Shown here piece by piece: positions 26,501 to 34,641 of a stretch of 52,628 nt of DNA. Under the pieces are notes generated by a model that ran no database searches, was not told where the DNA came from, and saw only the letters and a program-made list of their open reading frames with translations. Positions within the stretch are counted from its first letter, which is position 1. Every line of letters starts with the position of its first letter. This DNA is from Bryobacterales bacterium (GTDB lineage Bacteria > Acidobacteriota > Terriglobia > Bryobacterales > Bryobacteraceae). The stretch spans positions 1 to 52,628 of the forward strand of contig JAOAPR010000225.1 of assembly GCA_025463005.1 (NCBI GenBank). Direction: 5' to 3'. The position numbers were made by a program, and so were the translations under genes.

Positions 26501-26818
26501 CCGAACGGGTTTGATGGCCGCAGTGTGGCCAGATTCTTCAACACAGCGGCCTTTACGGGCGCGCCGCAGTTTGTGATCGGGACGATCTCGCGCAACCCGA
26601 TTCGCGGACCAGGGCTTCAGAATGCGGATGTGATGATTGGAAAGACGTTTCGACTGACGGAGCGGGTGAGCCTGGAAACGCGCGCGGAAGCTTTCAATGT
26701 GTCCAACACTCCTCCGTTGAATGATCCAAACGCAAGCTTTGGAAACGCGGCTTTCGGTTCGATTACTAGTGCGGGTAATCCGCGCGACTGCGAATTTGTC
26801 GCGAAGGTGCATTTTTAG
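23597..26818 (+). CDS. TonB-dependent receptor with N-terminal carboxypeptidase-regulatory-like domain
   Basis: This 1073-residue outer-membrane protein has an N-terminal signal region (about 8-30). A carboxypeptidase-regulatory-like domain (about 30-115) begins AELFGTITDPSGLAIPKTHVDAEDQATM. A TonB plug domain (about 125-245) includes PLVQTASGDVSLNVEEKKISTLPLDGRTF, and a long beta-barrel ends in a terminal phenylalanine (KVHF), the usual outer-membrane signature. The start ATG at 23597 has no clear ribosome-binding site. It is divergent from modA (90 bases) and followed by a repeat element and an XRE regulator with an oxyanion-binding-like domain. This suggests uptake of an oxyanion or its complex, but the family also takes up carbohydrates. 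Confidence 0.92.
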   Translation: MATRIQTTSILMWGLIVASTNCFGQAGRAELFGTITDPSGLAIPKTHVDAEDQATMVRYSAASDERGEYHILGLPAGQYLVTVEQPGFRTYRQAGITLRLGDRTRLDVNLDIGQPSQAVEVTASAPLVQTASGDVSLNVEEKKISTLPLDGRTFIPLLTLAPGVALPGGGSILARINGSRPRTNEYIYDGVSVLQPEPGQVAYYPIVDGMAEFKLNINAYSPEYGRSNGGTVMVIGKSGSNEFHGSLFEFFRNEALNARNLFAQPGPKPQFRRNQYGVTVGGPIQTNKTFFFADWQGTRLRTGITRFSVVPTLAQRQGIFTQPIFDPASSPRTQFVNNTIPTNRFDALGIQVLQHYPLPNVAGANNFVRTATEPDNQDQADFRVDRYFGEKHRVFGRYTLFRDDDTPVTPLPDGSGSLTTGVIGHAITRGDAVVGDYNWMLSPSALNQFRVGYSRRDLAQTSLQNGGITVPGLPANSFGSVLPIFTVTGLQQIGPTSAANSNFTTSITEFLDTFTLVRGRHAFKFGADIRREALDVLNPPNPTGSFAFTTTGTNSSAVSGSGNALASMLLGQVNAFSIDIQKQMIQPRAHIAEFFIGDDWRVSPRLMLNIGTRYTLNFPSTEKNDQGAVFNLNTQVLDFPHTAREVHWGDFGPRLGLAYRIGDSWVIRSGYGMVFFEQTGITTPFTIPQFPFVQTVGQQSQDNVNAAFGLSSGPTAQVTAPNPNSGLGQGVFGVDRHNGSGYSQQWNFTVQKTIGKNWNVEVAYLGSKNTRLGIPDANINQLPSQYLALGSALLTRVSNPYFGQIPASSSLGGTTIAQQLLLRPYPRFTNVALFRDNVGNSTYNAAAAKLEKRFSNGLTLTASYTFSKLIDDASTVFSQTIFTGPVLGTTGAADANNRHLEKDLSTGDIPRIFALGWVYDIPRLWKISGWQIAGLVRIQAGDTVAISQATNNNSSLGFAVQRPNRVSDPNGFDGRSVARFFNTAAFTGAPQFVIGTISRNPIRGPGLQNADVMIGKTFRLTERVSLETRAEAFNVSNTPPLNDPNASFGNAAFGSITSAGNPRDCEFVAKVHF

Positions 26819-26835
26819 CGAGAGGTGTCGATCCG

Positions 26836-26927
26836 CAAAATGGGGACAGTCAGCCGGTGTCCCGGCAGGAAGACTCCTGCCTTGTATGGCCGTCTCGCAC
26901 GGGACACTGGTGACTGTCCCCATTTTG
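26836..26927. repeat. Long inverted-repeat element, REP/MITE-like
   Basis: Outer arms CAAAATGGGGACAGTCA...GTGTCCCG (26836-26864) and its complement (26900-26927) match except for a few bases. Inside is a second perfect hairpin, GGCAGGA-AGAC-TCCTGCC (26864-26881). The layout matches non-autonomous REP-like repeats. A short related piece, TGGGGACAG, lies at 21832-21840. Being between the receptor and the regulator, it may also act as a terminator. Confidence 0.75.
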
Positions 26928-26961
26928 AAAGTGACTGCCGACGTTACAATGTGAGCTAGTC

Positions 26962-28083
26962 ATGAAGACGCGCGTCCAAAACCGCTTGGCCGATGTTCGA
27001 AAGAGCAGAGGCGTGGGCGCATCCGACTTGGCGCGCCGCGTACGGGTGAGTCGCCAGACGATTTACGCGATCGAAGCCGGGACCTATGTTCCCAATACTG
27101 AAGTCGCGCTGAATCTTGCGCGGGAGCTCGAGGTCACGGTTGACGAGCTTTTTTTACTCCAGGACGGGGTCCCTCAGGTGCCCGAATCGCTTGCCGCAGA
27201 GGTGCTAAGCGCCGGGCCGCAGGTAAGCGGTCAGCCAGTGCGAGTCTGCCAGATAGGGTCGCGCTGGGTCAGCGTACCGGTTAGCGCCTCTCCATACTAC
27301 ATGCCGGAAGCCGACGGCATCATCAAGCGAACTGGACGAACGAACGGCCGTGCGGACCTGGTGGTGTTCGCGAAGGAAGAGGCATCTCAGAAACGACTGG
27401 TATTGGCGGGCTGCGATCCAGCTACCGGTCTTCTGGCGCGCATGGTGGAGAAGATCAGCGGCGTAGAAATCGTCTCCGCTGCCGCCTCAAGCAAGCTCGC
27501 ACTCACCTGGCTTAGCGAAGGGAAAGTACACGTCGCTGGCTCGCATCTGGAAGATCCGAAAACCGGAGAATTCAATCTGCCGTACATTCGCAAACAGTTT
27601 CCGGACGAGGATTTCAGCGTCGTCACGTTTGCGCGATGGGAGGAAGGATTTGTCGTCGCGCCGGGAAATCCGAGGCGCGTGCGCAAGATTGAGGATCTGG
27701 CGCGGAAGAATGTCAGATTCGTGAATCGAGAGCCGGGCTCAGGAAGCCGCGGGCTGTTGGACAAACTTCTGGAGAAGGCCGGGATGGATGCGGAGACGGT
27801 TCAAGGCTATGATCGGATCGCGCAGGGTCACCTTGCGGCTGCGTATTGCGTAGTTTCCCGGGAGGCAGACGTTTGCGTGGCGACGCGGTCTGCCGCTCAG
27901 ACCTTTGGACTGGATTTTGTTCCTCTACATAGCGAGCGCTACGATCTGGTGATGCGCAAGCGCACGGCCGATCTGCCGGCGGTGAAGGCTTTCCTCGATG
28001 TGCTGCAGCGAGCCACACTGCGCCGCAAGCTGGAAGTGCTGGCCGGTTACGATACTTCGCAGACGGGCACGCTGGTTTCGTAG
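26962..28083 (+). CDS. XRE-family transcriptional regulator with periplasmic-binding-protein-like sensor domain
   Basis: The 373-residue protein starts with an XRE helix-turn-helix (about 8-62: LADVRKSRGVGASDLARRVRVSRQTIYAIEAGTYVPN). A linker leads to a PBP-like domain (about 125-350) with RLVLAGCDPATGLLARMVEKISGVEIV, AGSHLEDPKTGEFNLPYI, FVNREPGSGSRGLLDKLL and GYDRIAQGHLAAAYCVVSREADVCVATRSAA. These match the molybdate-binding-like PBP domain found in ModE-type and XRE-type regulators. The ATG at 26962 is the only in-frame start before a stop. A ligand of the modA type is plausible, and its likely target is the palindrome at 23540-23555 (inference). Confidence 0.88.
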   Translation: MKTRVQNRLADVRKSRGVGASDLARRVRVSRQTIYAIEAGTYVPNTEVALNLARELEVTVDELFLLQDGVPQVPESLAAEVLSAGPQVSGQPVRVCQIGSRWVSVPVSASPYYMPEADGIIKRTGRTNGRADLVVFAKEEASQKRLVLAGCDPATGLLARMVEKISGVEIVSAAASSKLALTWLSEGKVHVAGSHLEDPKTGEFNLPYIRKQFPDEDFSVVTFARWEEGFVVAPGNPRRVRKIEDLARKNVRFVNREPGSGSRGLLDKLLEKAGMDAETVQGYDRIAQGHLAAAYCVVSREADVCVATRSAAQTFGLDFVPLHSERYDLVMRKRTADLPAVKAFLDVLQRATLRRKLEVLAGYDTSQTGTLVS

Positions 28084-28088
28084 ACGGT

Positions 28089-29141
28089 TCATTGGGGAGA
28101 ACCGCAAGCAGTGGCTCGGCCACTCTTTGGGTTTTGAACGTTATCCCAAATGGTCGTCTTACGCCCGTCAGCGCAAATCGCAACGGCCTTCTGGCCGTTC
28201 TTGGACTGGATGTGAAGAACCGCGCCCTGGCTATCGCCAACCCCTTCGCTCATTCCGACGTCGATCAGGAAAATCAATCCGCGCCACTGGAACATCTCAC
28301 CCGCGTTGCGCTGTCGAGAGTCATCAAAAAGAACCGCTTGGTGTTGGTGGCCCTGCACCAGGTGGGCCACGCCGAGAGCAGCCGTATAGCGAGCCAGGAG
28401 TTGCTCAGCGCTTCGATGGGGACCGTCTACCTCGAACCACGATTTTCCACCAGGCCCTTCCTCGCCTATGCGAGCTTCGAGCATTGAATCCTGGCCGACG
28501 AGTTGCTTACTGCCAAAGCCATCTTTGCTGACGCCGTTCTGCAAATCAGCAGTGAGCTGCGAAAGGGTACGGCCGCCAGTGTTGCCGGCATGCGAGAAGA
28601 ACCAATCGCACACCCGGGCGCCGAAGGGCAGCAAGCACATGAGTTGTCCCACGTCCCCACGGCAAGCCGCGACATCCGCGGGCGTAAGACCGCCGGCGCG
28701 AAGATCATTGGCGAAATCTTTCACCTTGTTGGCAGTCGGATCGGCCAGGAACTCCGCCTCATGGTTGCCCATCAGAATTACGACCTGGCCACCTTGCCGC
28801 GCCGAGGAGTCGCGCAGAGACCGAACCAATCGAAGCACCTCTACGGAATGGGGTCCTTTGTCGATCAGATCACCTGTGAACAGCAGGACAGCGCGGCCGG
28901 CAATCCAAGTTACTGTGCGGGATTCGGTGGCACGGATTTCAATGATTCCCGCGGCGCTGAGCAGTTTCACCAGGCGATCGTAGTCGCCGTGTACGTCTCC
29001 CACGGCAAAGATGTCTTCGGTCGTATCGATCTGTACGATAGCCGGGTGCTTCGCCCAATCACGGGAGACTTTGCTCTGAGGAAAAGCCGCCCCGGCCCAC
29101 AGCAACAGGGCGCAGCCCACGCGGTGAATTCTCACGGACAC
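28089..29141 (-). CDS. Exported calcineurin-like (Shewanella-like) protein phosphatase
   Basis: This 350-residue protein has an N-terminal signal region (LLLWAGAAFPQ) and complete PPP-family motifs: GDVHGDYDR, GDLIDKGP, GNHE, a later FSHAGN and GHQH. It thus keeps the dinuclear metal site of Ser/Thr phosphatases and metallophosphoesterases, placed in the periplasm. The start is read as GTG at 29141, directly after the stop codon of the upstream receptor gene (TAG then GTG). The two are therefore translationally coupled; a second GTG six bases on is also in frame. It is convergent with the regulator gene (5-base gap). A natural substrate is not known; release of phosphate near a TonB receptor suggests scavenging. 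Confidence 0.9.
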   Translation of the reverse strand: MSVRIHRVGCALLLWAGAAFPQSKVSRDWAKHPAIVQIDTTEDIFAVGDVHGDYDRLVKLLSAAGIIEIRATESRTVTWIAGRAVLLFTGDLIDKGPHSVEVLRLVRSLRDSSARQGGQVVILMGNHEAEFLADPTANKVKDFANDLRAGGLTPADVAACRGDVGQLMCLLPFGARVCDWFFSHAGNTGGRTLSQLTADLQNGVSKDGFGSKQLVGQDSMLEARIGEEGPGGKSWFEVDGPHRSAEQLLARYTAALGVAHLVQGHQHQAVLFDDSRQRNAGEMFQWRGLIFLIDVGMSEGVGDSQGAVLHIQSKNGQKAVAICADGRKTTIWDNVQNPKSGRATACGSPQ

Positions 29142-31607
29142 CTAGCGCTTCGGCGCGTAACCGATCGTCAACGAGACCATCAAGCTACGTCCCGGCAGCA
29201 GCGTTAGAAGATCGCCACCCGCGGGTGTAAAAGGGGCCGCCGAGGTTGCCGCTACGGCCGGCGATATTCCCGTGATGTTGTGGTTGTCGAACAGGTTGTT
29301 GACGCTTAGCCCGATTCGGCTCCCACGGAGGAATGACGCGTTTTTCACGGTGTAATTGACGAACACATTGGAGACGTTGAAGGGATCGATTTTGACCGCC
29401 TGGTTGACACTGCCGTTGTCGTTGTACATCCGGCCGACACGTTTGTTGAAGAAACCCTCGTCCCAGTTCCGGTGCTGCCACGTCACCCCGACGGTTTCGG
29501 TGTCTCGCGGAGCGTTCGCTACCCACAGGCTCGTGTTTTCGTACTTGGCGGCGCCCAGGGTTCCGTTAAGATACAGACTGACGCCACGGGCAAGCACGAT
29601 GTTGCTTTCCGCTTCGACGCCCTTGGTGTTCGAGGGGCCGGTGAGAACGTATATGAGCTCGGTTTGATTGTCCGGATTGTTAATCGCCGAGTAAGGATTC
29701 TCGAAATGGATGTGATACGCGTTCACATCCAGAGTCCAGCGATTGAACTTTAGTACCGTACCAGCCTGGTAGGTCTTGGCCACGGTCTGCTTCGGCGGCG
29801 TTCTCACGGTACCGGCGGGCACATCGAATGCGCTGGTCGGCGGGATTACGCTGCCTTCGCCGAACTGGGCATACACAGACCAGTTTCTCTGCAAGCGGTA
29901 ACGCGCTGCGACTGATGGCAGCCACTTGTTGAAGTCAACGCTGTGCGGGTAGAAGGCGACACCGCCAATGCAGGTCTTGGTCTTGTCAAGAACGCCGCCC
30001 AGGCAACCTACGGCCTTGCCGTTGTCCTGGTATTGCTCGAAGTGCATGTCGTAGCGAGCGTCTTTGATCCCGGCTGTCACAACCAGTTTTGGCGTGGCTC
30101 TCCACTCATACTCGGCATACGGCTGGTAGGTTTGAGTGATGAAGTGTTCGTGGAAGTTCGGTGTGATGGTGTCCGCCCATGTAAAAGGAGAGGACGGATA
30201 CTGATAGCGGTCGGTATAAGCCCAGTCGTACCAAATGCCTGTTCGGAAGACTCCCCATCGAGACTCGTGGCTGAGCGTGACGGTGTCCCCGATATGGTTC
30301 GCGCCATTGAGCTTGTCGACCCCGCTCGTTACAGAGAGCGTTGTCAGGTTCTTCTCCAGGTTTTGCTTATTCCAATACCGGTAAGTACTGGCCTTATTGT
30401 CCAGCCGCCAGCCATGGCCCAGGTCGGCATTGAGGCCGATGTAGCCGAAGTCCGTTTGTACGTGGTAGAAGCTGTAGCCATAGAAGAAAGGGCTGGTTGG
30501 ATCTCCATTCAACAGATAGTTATCGCCAAACTGTGCCACCTGAGCCCGGTTCGGCGCGTTGGTGTCCGGCGTATTGGTCCAAAGATCGATGAGCCCGAAA
30601 AACGCTGTCAGGACTGTTTTGTCCGTGAACTTATACTGATACTTCATCGAGCCGGCGACTCGCTTCTGGTAGTTGTAGGTCTGGTATCCGTCAGACAGCA
30701 ATTGGTGAAGGTCGAGTATCAGACTGGATTTTTTCTCTTTCAAACCGAACTGCCCGGAATCAAGACTCAGATCGAACAAGCGGGTGTTAAAGGATCCATA
30801 CGAGGCAGTGGCTTTGATGTCCGGGCTGGATGGCACGTCGTGAGACAGGAGGTTGATCGATCCACCGAAGTTCGTCGGACCAACGTTTGAAGCGCCTCCC
30901 GGGCTGCGGTCGAAGTCGACGCCGCCAATCCACTGGCCCGGGAAAAAAGCCCACGAGTGGTGCGTGGGAGAGTTCGTATCCTGAAACGGAATGCCGTCGA
31001 AGGTCATGGTATATTGACCATCGCTGAAGCCGCGGAAATATGTCTTTCCCTGACCTAGCCCGACTCCGTTGGAATTGACGCTAAACGTGCCGGGCGCCAT
31101 CTGGATAACCTCGTTAAAATCCGCGAGCGGTGAAGCGAAGTACTTGATGAACTGCTCGGTGACTTCCGTTCTGGCGGACGTGGCATCGAGGGTGTTTCCG
31201 GAAGGCGCGAGCTGCGCCGCGACCGAAGCGGCCGCCTCCACTGTGACCGTCTGGGTTACATTTCCAACGCTCAGGGGGATCGAGATGTCCTCCGTTCCAG
31301 AGGCGGCCACCTGCTGCCCCACGCGGCGGGTGGTGGTAAACCCGGCCGCCGAAGCCTCAATCGTATATACGCCGGCAGACAGGCCGCCGGCTGCGAAACG
31401 ACCTTCTGCATCGGTTGTAGAGGTGTGAAGGGCTCCCGTCGCTTCGTTCTTCACAGCGACGCTGGCGTTCGGGATAGCTTTCCCAGCCTGATCCAGTACG
31501 GTCCCGGCGAGGGATGCTGAACCTGATTGCGCATGGAGCAGATAGGGTCCTGAGGCGCTAACAAATAGTACGAATACAAATATCCACAGCGAACGGAGAG
31601 ATCGCAT
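29142..31607 (-). CDS. TonB-dependent receptor with carboxypeptidase-regulatory-like domain, coupled to the phosphatase gene
   Basis: This 821-residue outer-membrane receptor has a signal peptide (MRSLRSLWIFVFVLFVSASGPYLLHAQ). The carboxypeptidase-regulatory-like domain at about 33-113 begins ASLAGTVLDQAGKAIPNASVAVKN. The plug at about 125-250 includes RGFSDGQYTMTFDGIPF, and a beta-barrel extends to the end (LMVSLTIGYAPKR). It is shorter than the other receptors here and closer to standard siderophore-type receptors. GGAG lies before the ATG at 31607. Its stop codon abuts the start of the exported phosphatase gene. A perfect palindrome GTAACTT-CCGC-AAGTTAC (31645-31662) lies upstream. A phosphate-containing substrate is a reasonable guess. 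Confidence 0.92.
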   Translation of the reverse strand: MRSLRSLWIFVFVLFVSASGPYLLHAQSGSASLAGTVLDQAGKAIPNASVAVKNEATGALHTSTTDAEGRFAAGGLSAGVYTIEASAAGFTTTRRVGQQVAASGTEDISIPLSVGNVTQTVTVEAAASVAAQLAPSGNTLDATSARTEVTEQFIKYFASPLADFNEVIQMAPGTFSVNSNGVGLGQGKTYFRGFSDGQYTMTFDGIPFQDTNSPTHHSWAFFPGQWIGGVDFDRSPGGASNVGPTNFGGSINLLSHDVPSSPDIKATASYGSFNTRLFDLSLDSGQFGLKEKKSSLILDLHQLLSDGYQTYNYQKRVAGSMKYQYKFTDKTVLTAFFGLIDLWTNTPDTNAPNRAQVAQFGDNYLLNGDPTSPFFYGYSFYHVQTDFGYIGLNADLGHGWRLDNKASTYRYWNKQNLEKNLTTLSVTSGVDKLNGANHIGDTVTLSHESRWGVFRTGIWYDWAYTDRYQYPSSPFTWADTITPNFHEHFITQTYQPYAEYEWRATPKLVVTAGIKDARYDMHFEQYQDNGKAVGCLGGVLDKTKTCIGGVAFYPHSVDFNKWLPSVAARYRLQRNWSVYAQFGEGSVIPPTSAFDVPAGTVRTPPKQTVAKTYQAGTVLKFNRWTLDVNAYHIHFENPYSAINNPDNQTELIYVLTGPSNTKGVEAESNIVLARGVSLYLNGTLGAAKYENTSLWVANAPRDTETVGVTWQHRNWDEGFFNKRVGRMYNDNGSVNQAVKIDPFNVSNVFVNYTVKNASFLRGSRIGLSVNNLFDNHNITGISPAVAATSAAPFTPAGGDLLTLLPGRSLMVSLTIGYAPKR

Positions 31608-31644
31608 AAGAACTCCTGAACTTGAACTGGGTACGAAGGTGATG

Positions 31645-31662
31645 GTAACTTCCGCAAGTTAC
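31645..31662. promoter_or_regulatory. Palindromic site upstream of the TonB-dependent receptor
   Basis: GTAACTT-CCGC-AAGTTAC is a perfect inverted repeat with seven-base arms and a four-base centre. It lies 38-55 bases before the receptor start codon, in a position that could bind a dimeric regulator. Confidence 0.5.
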
Positions 31663-31776
31663 AAGGAACTTACGGTCGCATAAAAGACGCGTGAATGGAT
31701 CTGCAAATTGGCCTTCACGGAAGGTTTATGCAACGTACATCGGGCTTGAGCACGAAGCAATTTAATCTTAGGGCTA

Positions 31777-32085
31777 ATGATTCAACGAATCGTCTTCATC
31801 GCCCTGAGCGCCGGCATCGTGTCCTATGGCCAGGGATTCAATACCGACCAACCCCGCGTCGCCGATGCCCCAGTTGTTCGAGAACAGGATCCAGATCCAA
31901 TGCTGGAGAAGGCCCGCGAGCGCCACTTTGTGGACCGCGCAAATCGGGTAGCGGCGCTCTGGACTAAATTATCCAAGGAATACAACGAACGGCACGCCTT
32001 CAACATCAAGCTCGCTCGCGAGATCTCGAAGGCATTCCGTGATTTGGAAAACGATGAGAATTGGCCGAAAGATCGTTCGAAATAG
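31777..32085 (+). CDS. Small exported protein of unknown function
   Basis: This 102-residue protein has a short N-terminal hydrophobic segment (VFIALSAGIVSYGQG) followed by a charged, mostly helical region rich in Arg, Lys, Glu and Asp (MLEKARERHFVDRANRVAALWTKLSKEYNERHAFNIKLAREISKAFRDLEND). A weak TTAGGG precedes the ATG. The helical region could form a coiled coil or dimer. No family was recognised. It is divergent from the receptor gene, 169 bases away, and the palindrome lies between them. Confidence 0.65.
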   Translation: MIQRIVFIALSAGIVSYGQGFNTDQPRVADAPVVREQDPDPMLEKARERHFVDRANRVAALWTKLSKEYNERHAFNIKLAREISKAFRDLENDENWPKDRSK

Positions 32086-32172
32086 GGCCGAGCCGGCGTT
32101 TATGGAAGTTTCATCTTTTAGACACGATATTAGAAATAAACTGCGATAGCGTGATTCCGAGGTGCAATCACA

Positions 32173-32376
32173 ATGGCTCCAACGATGGCAACAGATATGG
32201 CAGAACCTGATATTCAGCGTGAACCGTGGACACTAGATTCTCCAGTTGAATCGGCTGTGGTTCCTACGAACGATGAGATCGCGAAACTGGCGTATTCGTT
32301 GTGGGAAGCGCGAGGCGGAGTAGGCGGTTCGGCCGAGGAGGACTGGTTGACTGCCGAAGCCGCACTTCGTCAGTAA
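32173..32376 (+). CDS. DUF2934 family small protein
   Basis: This 67-residue protein carries the DUF2934 core: IAKLAYSLWEARGGVGGSAEEDWLTAEAAL (residues about 36-65). In this family the LAYxLWExRG and EDWxxAE motifs are conserved. GAGG lies nine bases before the ATG at 32173. It is convergent with pstB (18-base gap) with a GGCCGG/CCGGCC inverted repeat at the junction (32383-32409). The family is common in Acidobacteriota and Proteobacteria and its function is unknown. Confidence 0.85.
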   Translation: MAPTMATDMAEPDIQREPWTLDSPVESAVVPTNDEIAKLAYSLWEARGGVGGSAEEDWLTAEAALRQ

Positions 32377-32394
32377 AGAGCGGGCCGGTAAACC

Positions 32395-33243
32395 TCAGCC
32401 AAGCCGGCCGGTGACGTAGTCTTGCGTGCTCCGCTCGGCTGGCTGCAGGAAGACTGCGTCCGTCGGACCAAACTCGACCAGGCGGCCCATCAGGAAAAAC
32501 CCCGTGTAATCCGCGATGCGGCCTGCCTGCTGCAGGTTATGGGTCACCATCACTACGGTGCACTCGTCGCGTAGCTGTAAAACCGTTTCTTCCACCTTCG
32601 CCGTCGAAATAGGATCCAGGGCAGAGCACGGCTCGTCGAGTAACAGTACTTGGGGATCGATGGCGAGAGCCCGCGCGATACAAAGGCGCTGCTGCTGGCC
32701 GCCGGAAAGCGATAGGGCAGACTCGGACAGCTTATCCTTCACCTCATCCCAGAGCGCAGCCTTCTTCAAGCTCTTTTCGACGATCTGCCCCAGCGTACGC
32801 TTGTCACTGACGCCGCCAATGCGAACCCCGTAAGCGACGTTTTCGAAGATCGACTTTGGAAATGGGTTCGGCCGTTGGAAAACCATTCCAACCCGCCTCC
32901 TCAGTTGGGTGACCTCCATTTCTTCAACATTCATGCCGTCCAGCACTAGGCTGCCGGTTGCGCGAGCTCTCGGAATCATGTCGCTCATCCGGTTGATGGC
33001 CCGTAGGAAAGTCGACTTTCCGCACCCCGACGGTCCGATCAGTGCCGTGATCCGGTGCTGATGAATGTCCAATGAAATGTCATGCAGGGCCTGGAACGTT
33101 CCGTAATAGAAGCTGAAGCCCTCCGCTCGCAACTTGATGACCGAAGGCGAGCCGGCGAGCTGCTCACTACGAACCCGAACTGCCGGCGCCGACAACTGGA
33201 GAGCCATCCTCGCGGCCGCGCCGGAGGCGAAACTGGTGCTCAT
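32395..33243 (-). CDS. pstB: Phosphate ABC-transporter ATP-binding protein
   Basis: The sequence gives the PstB signature from [18 protein letters not shown]. It has Walker A in [10 protein letters not shown]-loop [15 protein letters not shown], signature motif LSGGQQQR and Walker [16 protein letters not shown], and ends in [14 protein letters not shown], typical of PstB. It would supply energy for phosphate import through PstCA. The start is taken at ATG 33243 (282 residues); an ATG at 33297 and one at 33207 are also in frame and none has a clear ribosome-binding site. No pstS, pstC, pstA or phoU is in the window, so the gene stands apart from its partners. Confidence 0.93.
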   Translation of the reverse strand: MSTSFASGAAARMALQLSAPAVRVRSEQLAGSPSVIKLRAEGFSFYYGTFQALHDISLDIHQHRITALIGPSGCGKSTFLRAINRMSDMIPRARATGSLVLDGMNVEEMEVTQLRRRVGMVFQRPNPFPKSIFENVAYGVRIGGVSDKRTLGQIVEKSLKKAALWDEVKDKLSESALSLSGGQQQRLCIARALAIDPQVLLLDEPCSALDPISTAKVEETVLQLRDECTVVMVTHNLQQAGRIADYTGFFLMGRLVEFGPTDAVFLQPAERSTQDYVTGRLG

Positions 33244-33443
33244 GATAGTTATGAGAGGTGCTGATTCGTGAGGCGGAGCGCACAGCTTAACATTCAAGAA
33301 TTACAAATTGATGACAACAGGCGGGCACGGCTTGTAACGCATCTTCGGTTACAGCTTTTCGAAACATTTCTTATTGAAAGTGTTTCATTAAAGATTCATC
33401 CAGTGTACACGGACGCTTAAGCTGCATTGGTGAAGCTGGATGC

Positions 33444-34574
33444 ATGAAAGCAATGCGTATTCACTTCCAGTGGTCGCCGGGCTTTTCAGTGGAGTCTTTT
33501 TGTGCCGGTGTATCCCTGCATTCGCATACCCTGCACTCGCGCGAGCCGCTCGACTTCTTCTATCGCGCGGCGAAACATTCATGGCTGGTGCGAACTCTCC
33601 TGCGCCAGGTAGAACAGCGGTACGAAGCGGTTCAAGGCGCGCACCTGGACCTGGCGCGGGGGTGGTGGACTCCTCCGCTAGCGCCTCTGGATGCATATAA
33701 TCTTGAATCCGACCAGATCAAAGCGATGGGCCTGAGTCCACTGGTCTCACTTACGGATCATGACAACATCGAAGCTCCCACATCGCTTCAGGCAGTGGAC
33801 GCGACGCGCAAGATACCTGTTTCCATCGAGTGGACCGTGCCTATCCGCGATACCTTCTTTCACCTGGGCGTTCACAATCTGCCTCCGCTGCGTTCACGCT
33901 CTATTGTGAGCCGGATGCAGGAGATTACCGCAAAGCCGAAGGCGGCTGCCCTGAAGGAAATGTTCGCGGCGCTGCATGCGAGCCCGGGTACACTGGTTGT
34001 GCTCAACCATCCGATGTGGGATGAGAAGGGAGTCGGCGCCGATGCGCATCGTGCGGCCCTACTCGACTTACTCGGTCAATGCGGCGAGTGTATCCACGCC
34101 ATCGAGTTGAACGGGCTCCGTCCATGGGATGAAAACCGCCAGGCGATCCTGCTAGGGCATACCTGGTCGAAGCCCGTCGTCTCGGGTGGAGACCGTCATG
34201 CGCTGGAGCCGAACGTCATGCTCAACCTCACCAACACCACGAATTTCGCTGAGTTCGCGACCCAGATCCGAAGCGGCCACAGTGACGTGCTGGTGGGCTC
34301 ACGCTACCGGGAGGGGCACGTTGCGCGCATCATCCAAGACGTCGTCGACGTACTCAGCACCTACCAAAACCATGGGCTCGGCTGGAGAGAGTGGCCAGAC
34401 CGGGTGTTTTACATGCTCGAGGACGAGAAGATACAGTCGTTGTCCCAGATTTGGGGGACTCGGCCACCCGCTCCCGTGGCTGTGTTCACAGGGTGCATGC
34501 ACCTGGCGGGACGAGCGCCGTGGCGCCAGGCTCTTCGGACCGCCACGTGGCGCCCTGAACACGTTGTGCTTTAA
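33444..34574 (+). CDS. PHP-domain-like phosphoesterase
   Basis: This 376-residue protein has the ordered metal-binding motifs of PHP phosphoesterases: SLHSHTLHS (H26, H28, H31), LTDHDN (about 102-106), a Glu in SIEW, LNHPMWDE (about 185-192) and GGDRHA (about 247-252). The C-terminal part includes GHVARIIQDVVDVL and a Pro-rich tail. PHP domains hydrolyse phosphoester bonds with three metal ions. The start is at ATG 33444 (or 33453); no clear ribosome-binding site is seen. It is divergent from pstB with a 200-base gap. The exact substrate is unknown. Confidence 0.8.
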   Translation: MKAMRIHFQWSPGFSVESFCAGVSLHSHTLHSREPLDFFYRAAKHSWLVRTLLRQVEQRYEAVQGAHLDLARGWWTPPLAPLDAYNLESDQIKAMGLSPLVSLTDHDNIEAPTSLQAVDATRKIPVSIEWTVPIRDTFFHLGVHNLPPLRSRSIVSRMQEITAKPKAAALKEMFAALHASPGTLVVLNHPMWDEKGVGADAHRAALLDLLGQCGECIHAIELNGLRPWDENRQAILLGHTWSKPVVSGGDRHALEPNVMLNLTNTTNFAEFATQIRSGHSDVLVGSRYREGHVARIIQDVVDVLSTYQNHGLGWREWPDRVFYMLEDEKIQSLSQIWGTRPPAPVAVFTGCMHLAGRAPWRQALRTATWRPEHVVL

Positions 34575-34641
34575 CGACCCTTCCCGGCCCATCGGGGAAA
34601 CCCCTTAAAGAAAATTTCGCTCCTGCCGATAGCACTAGCGC

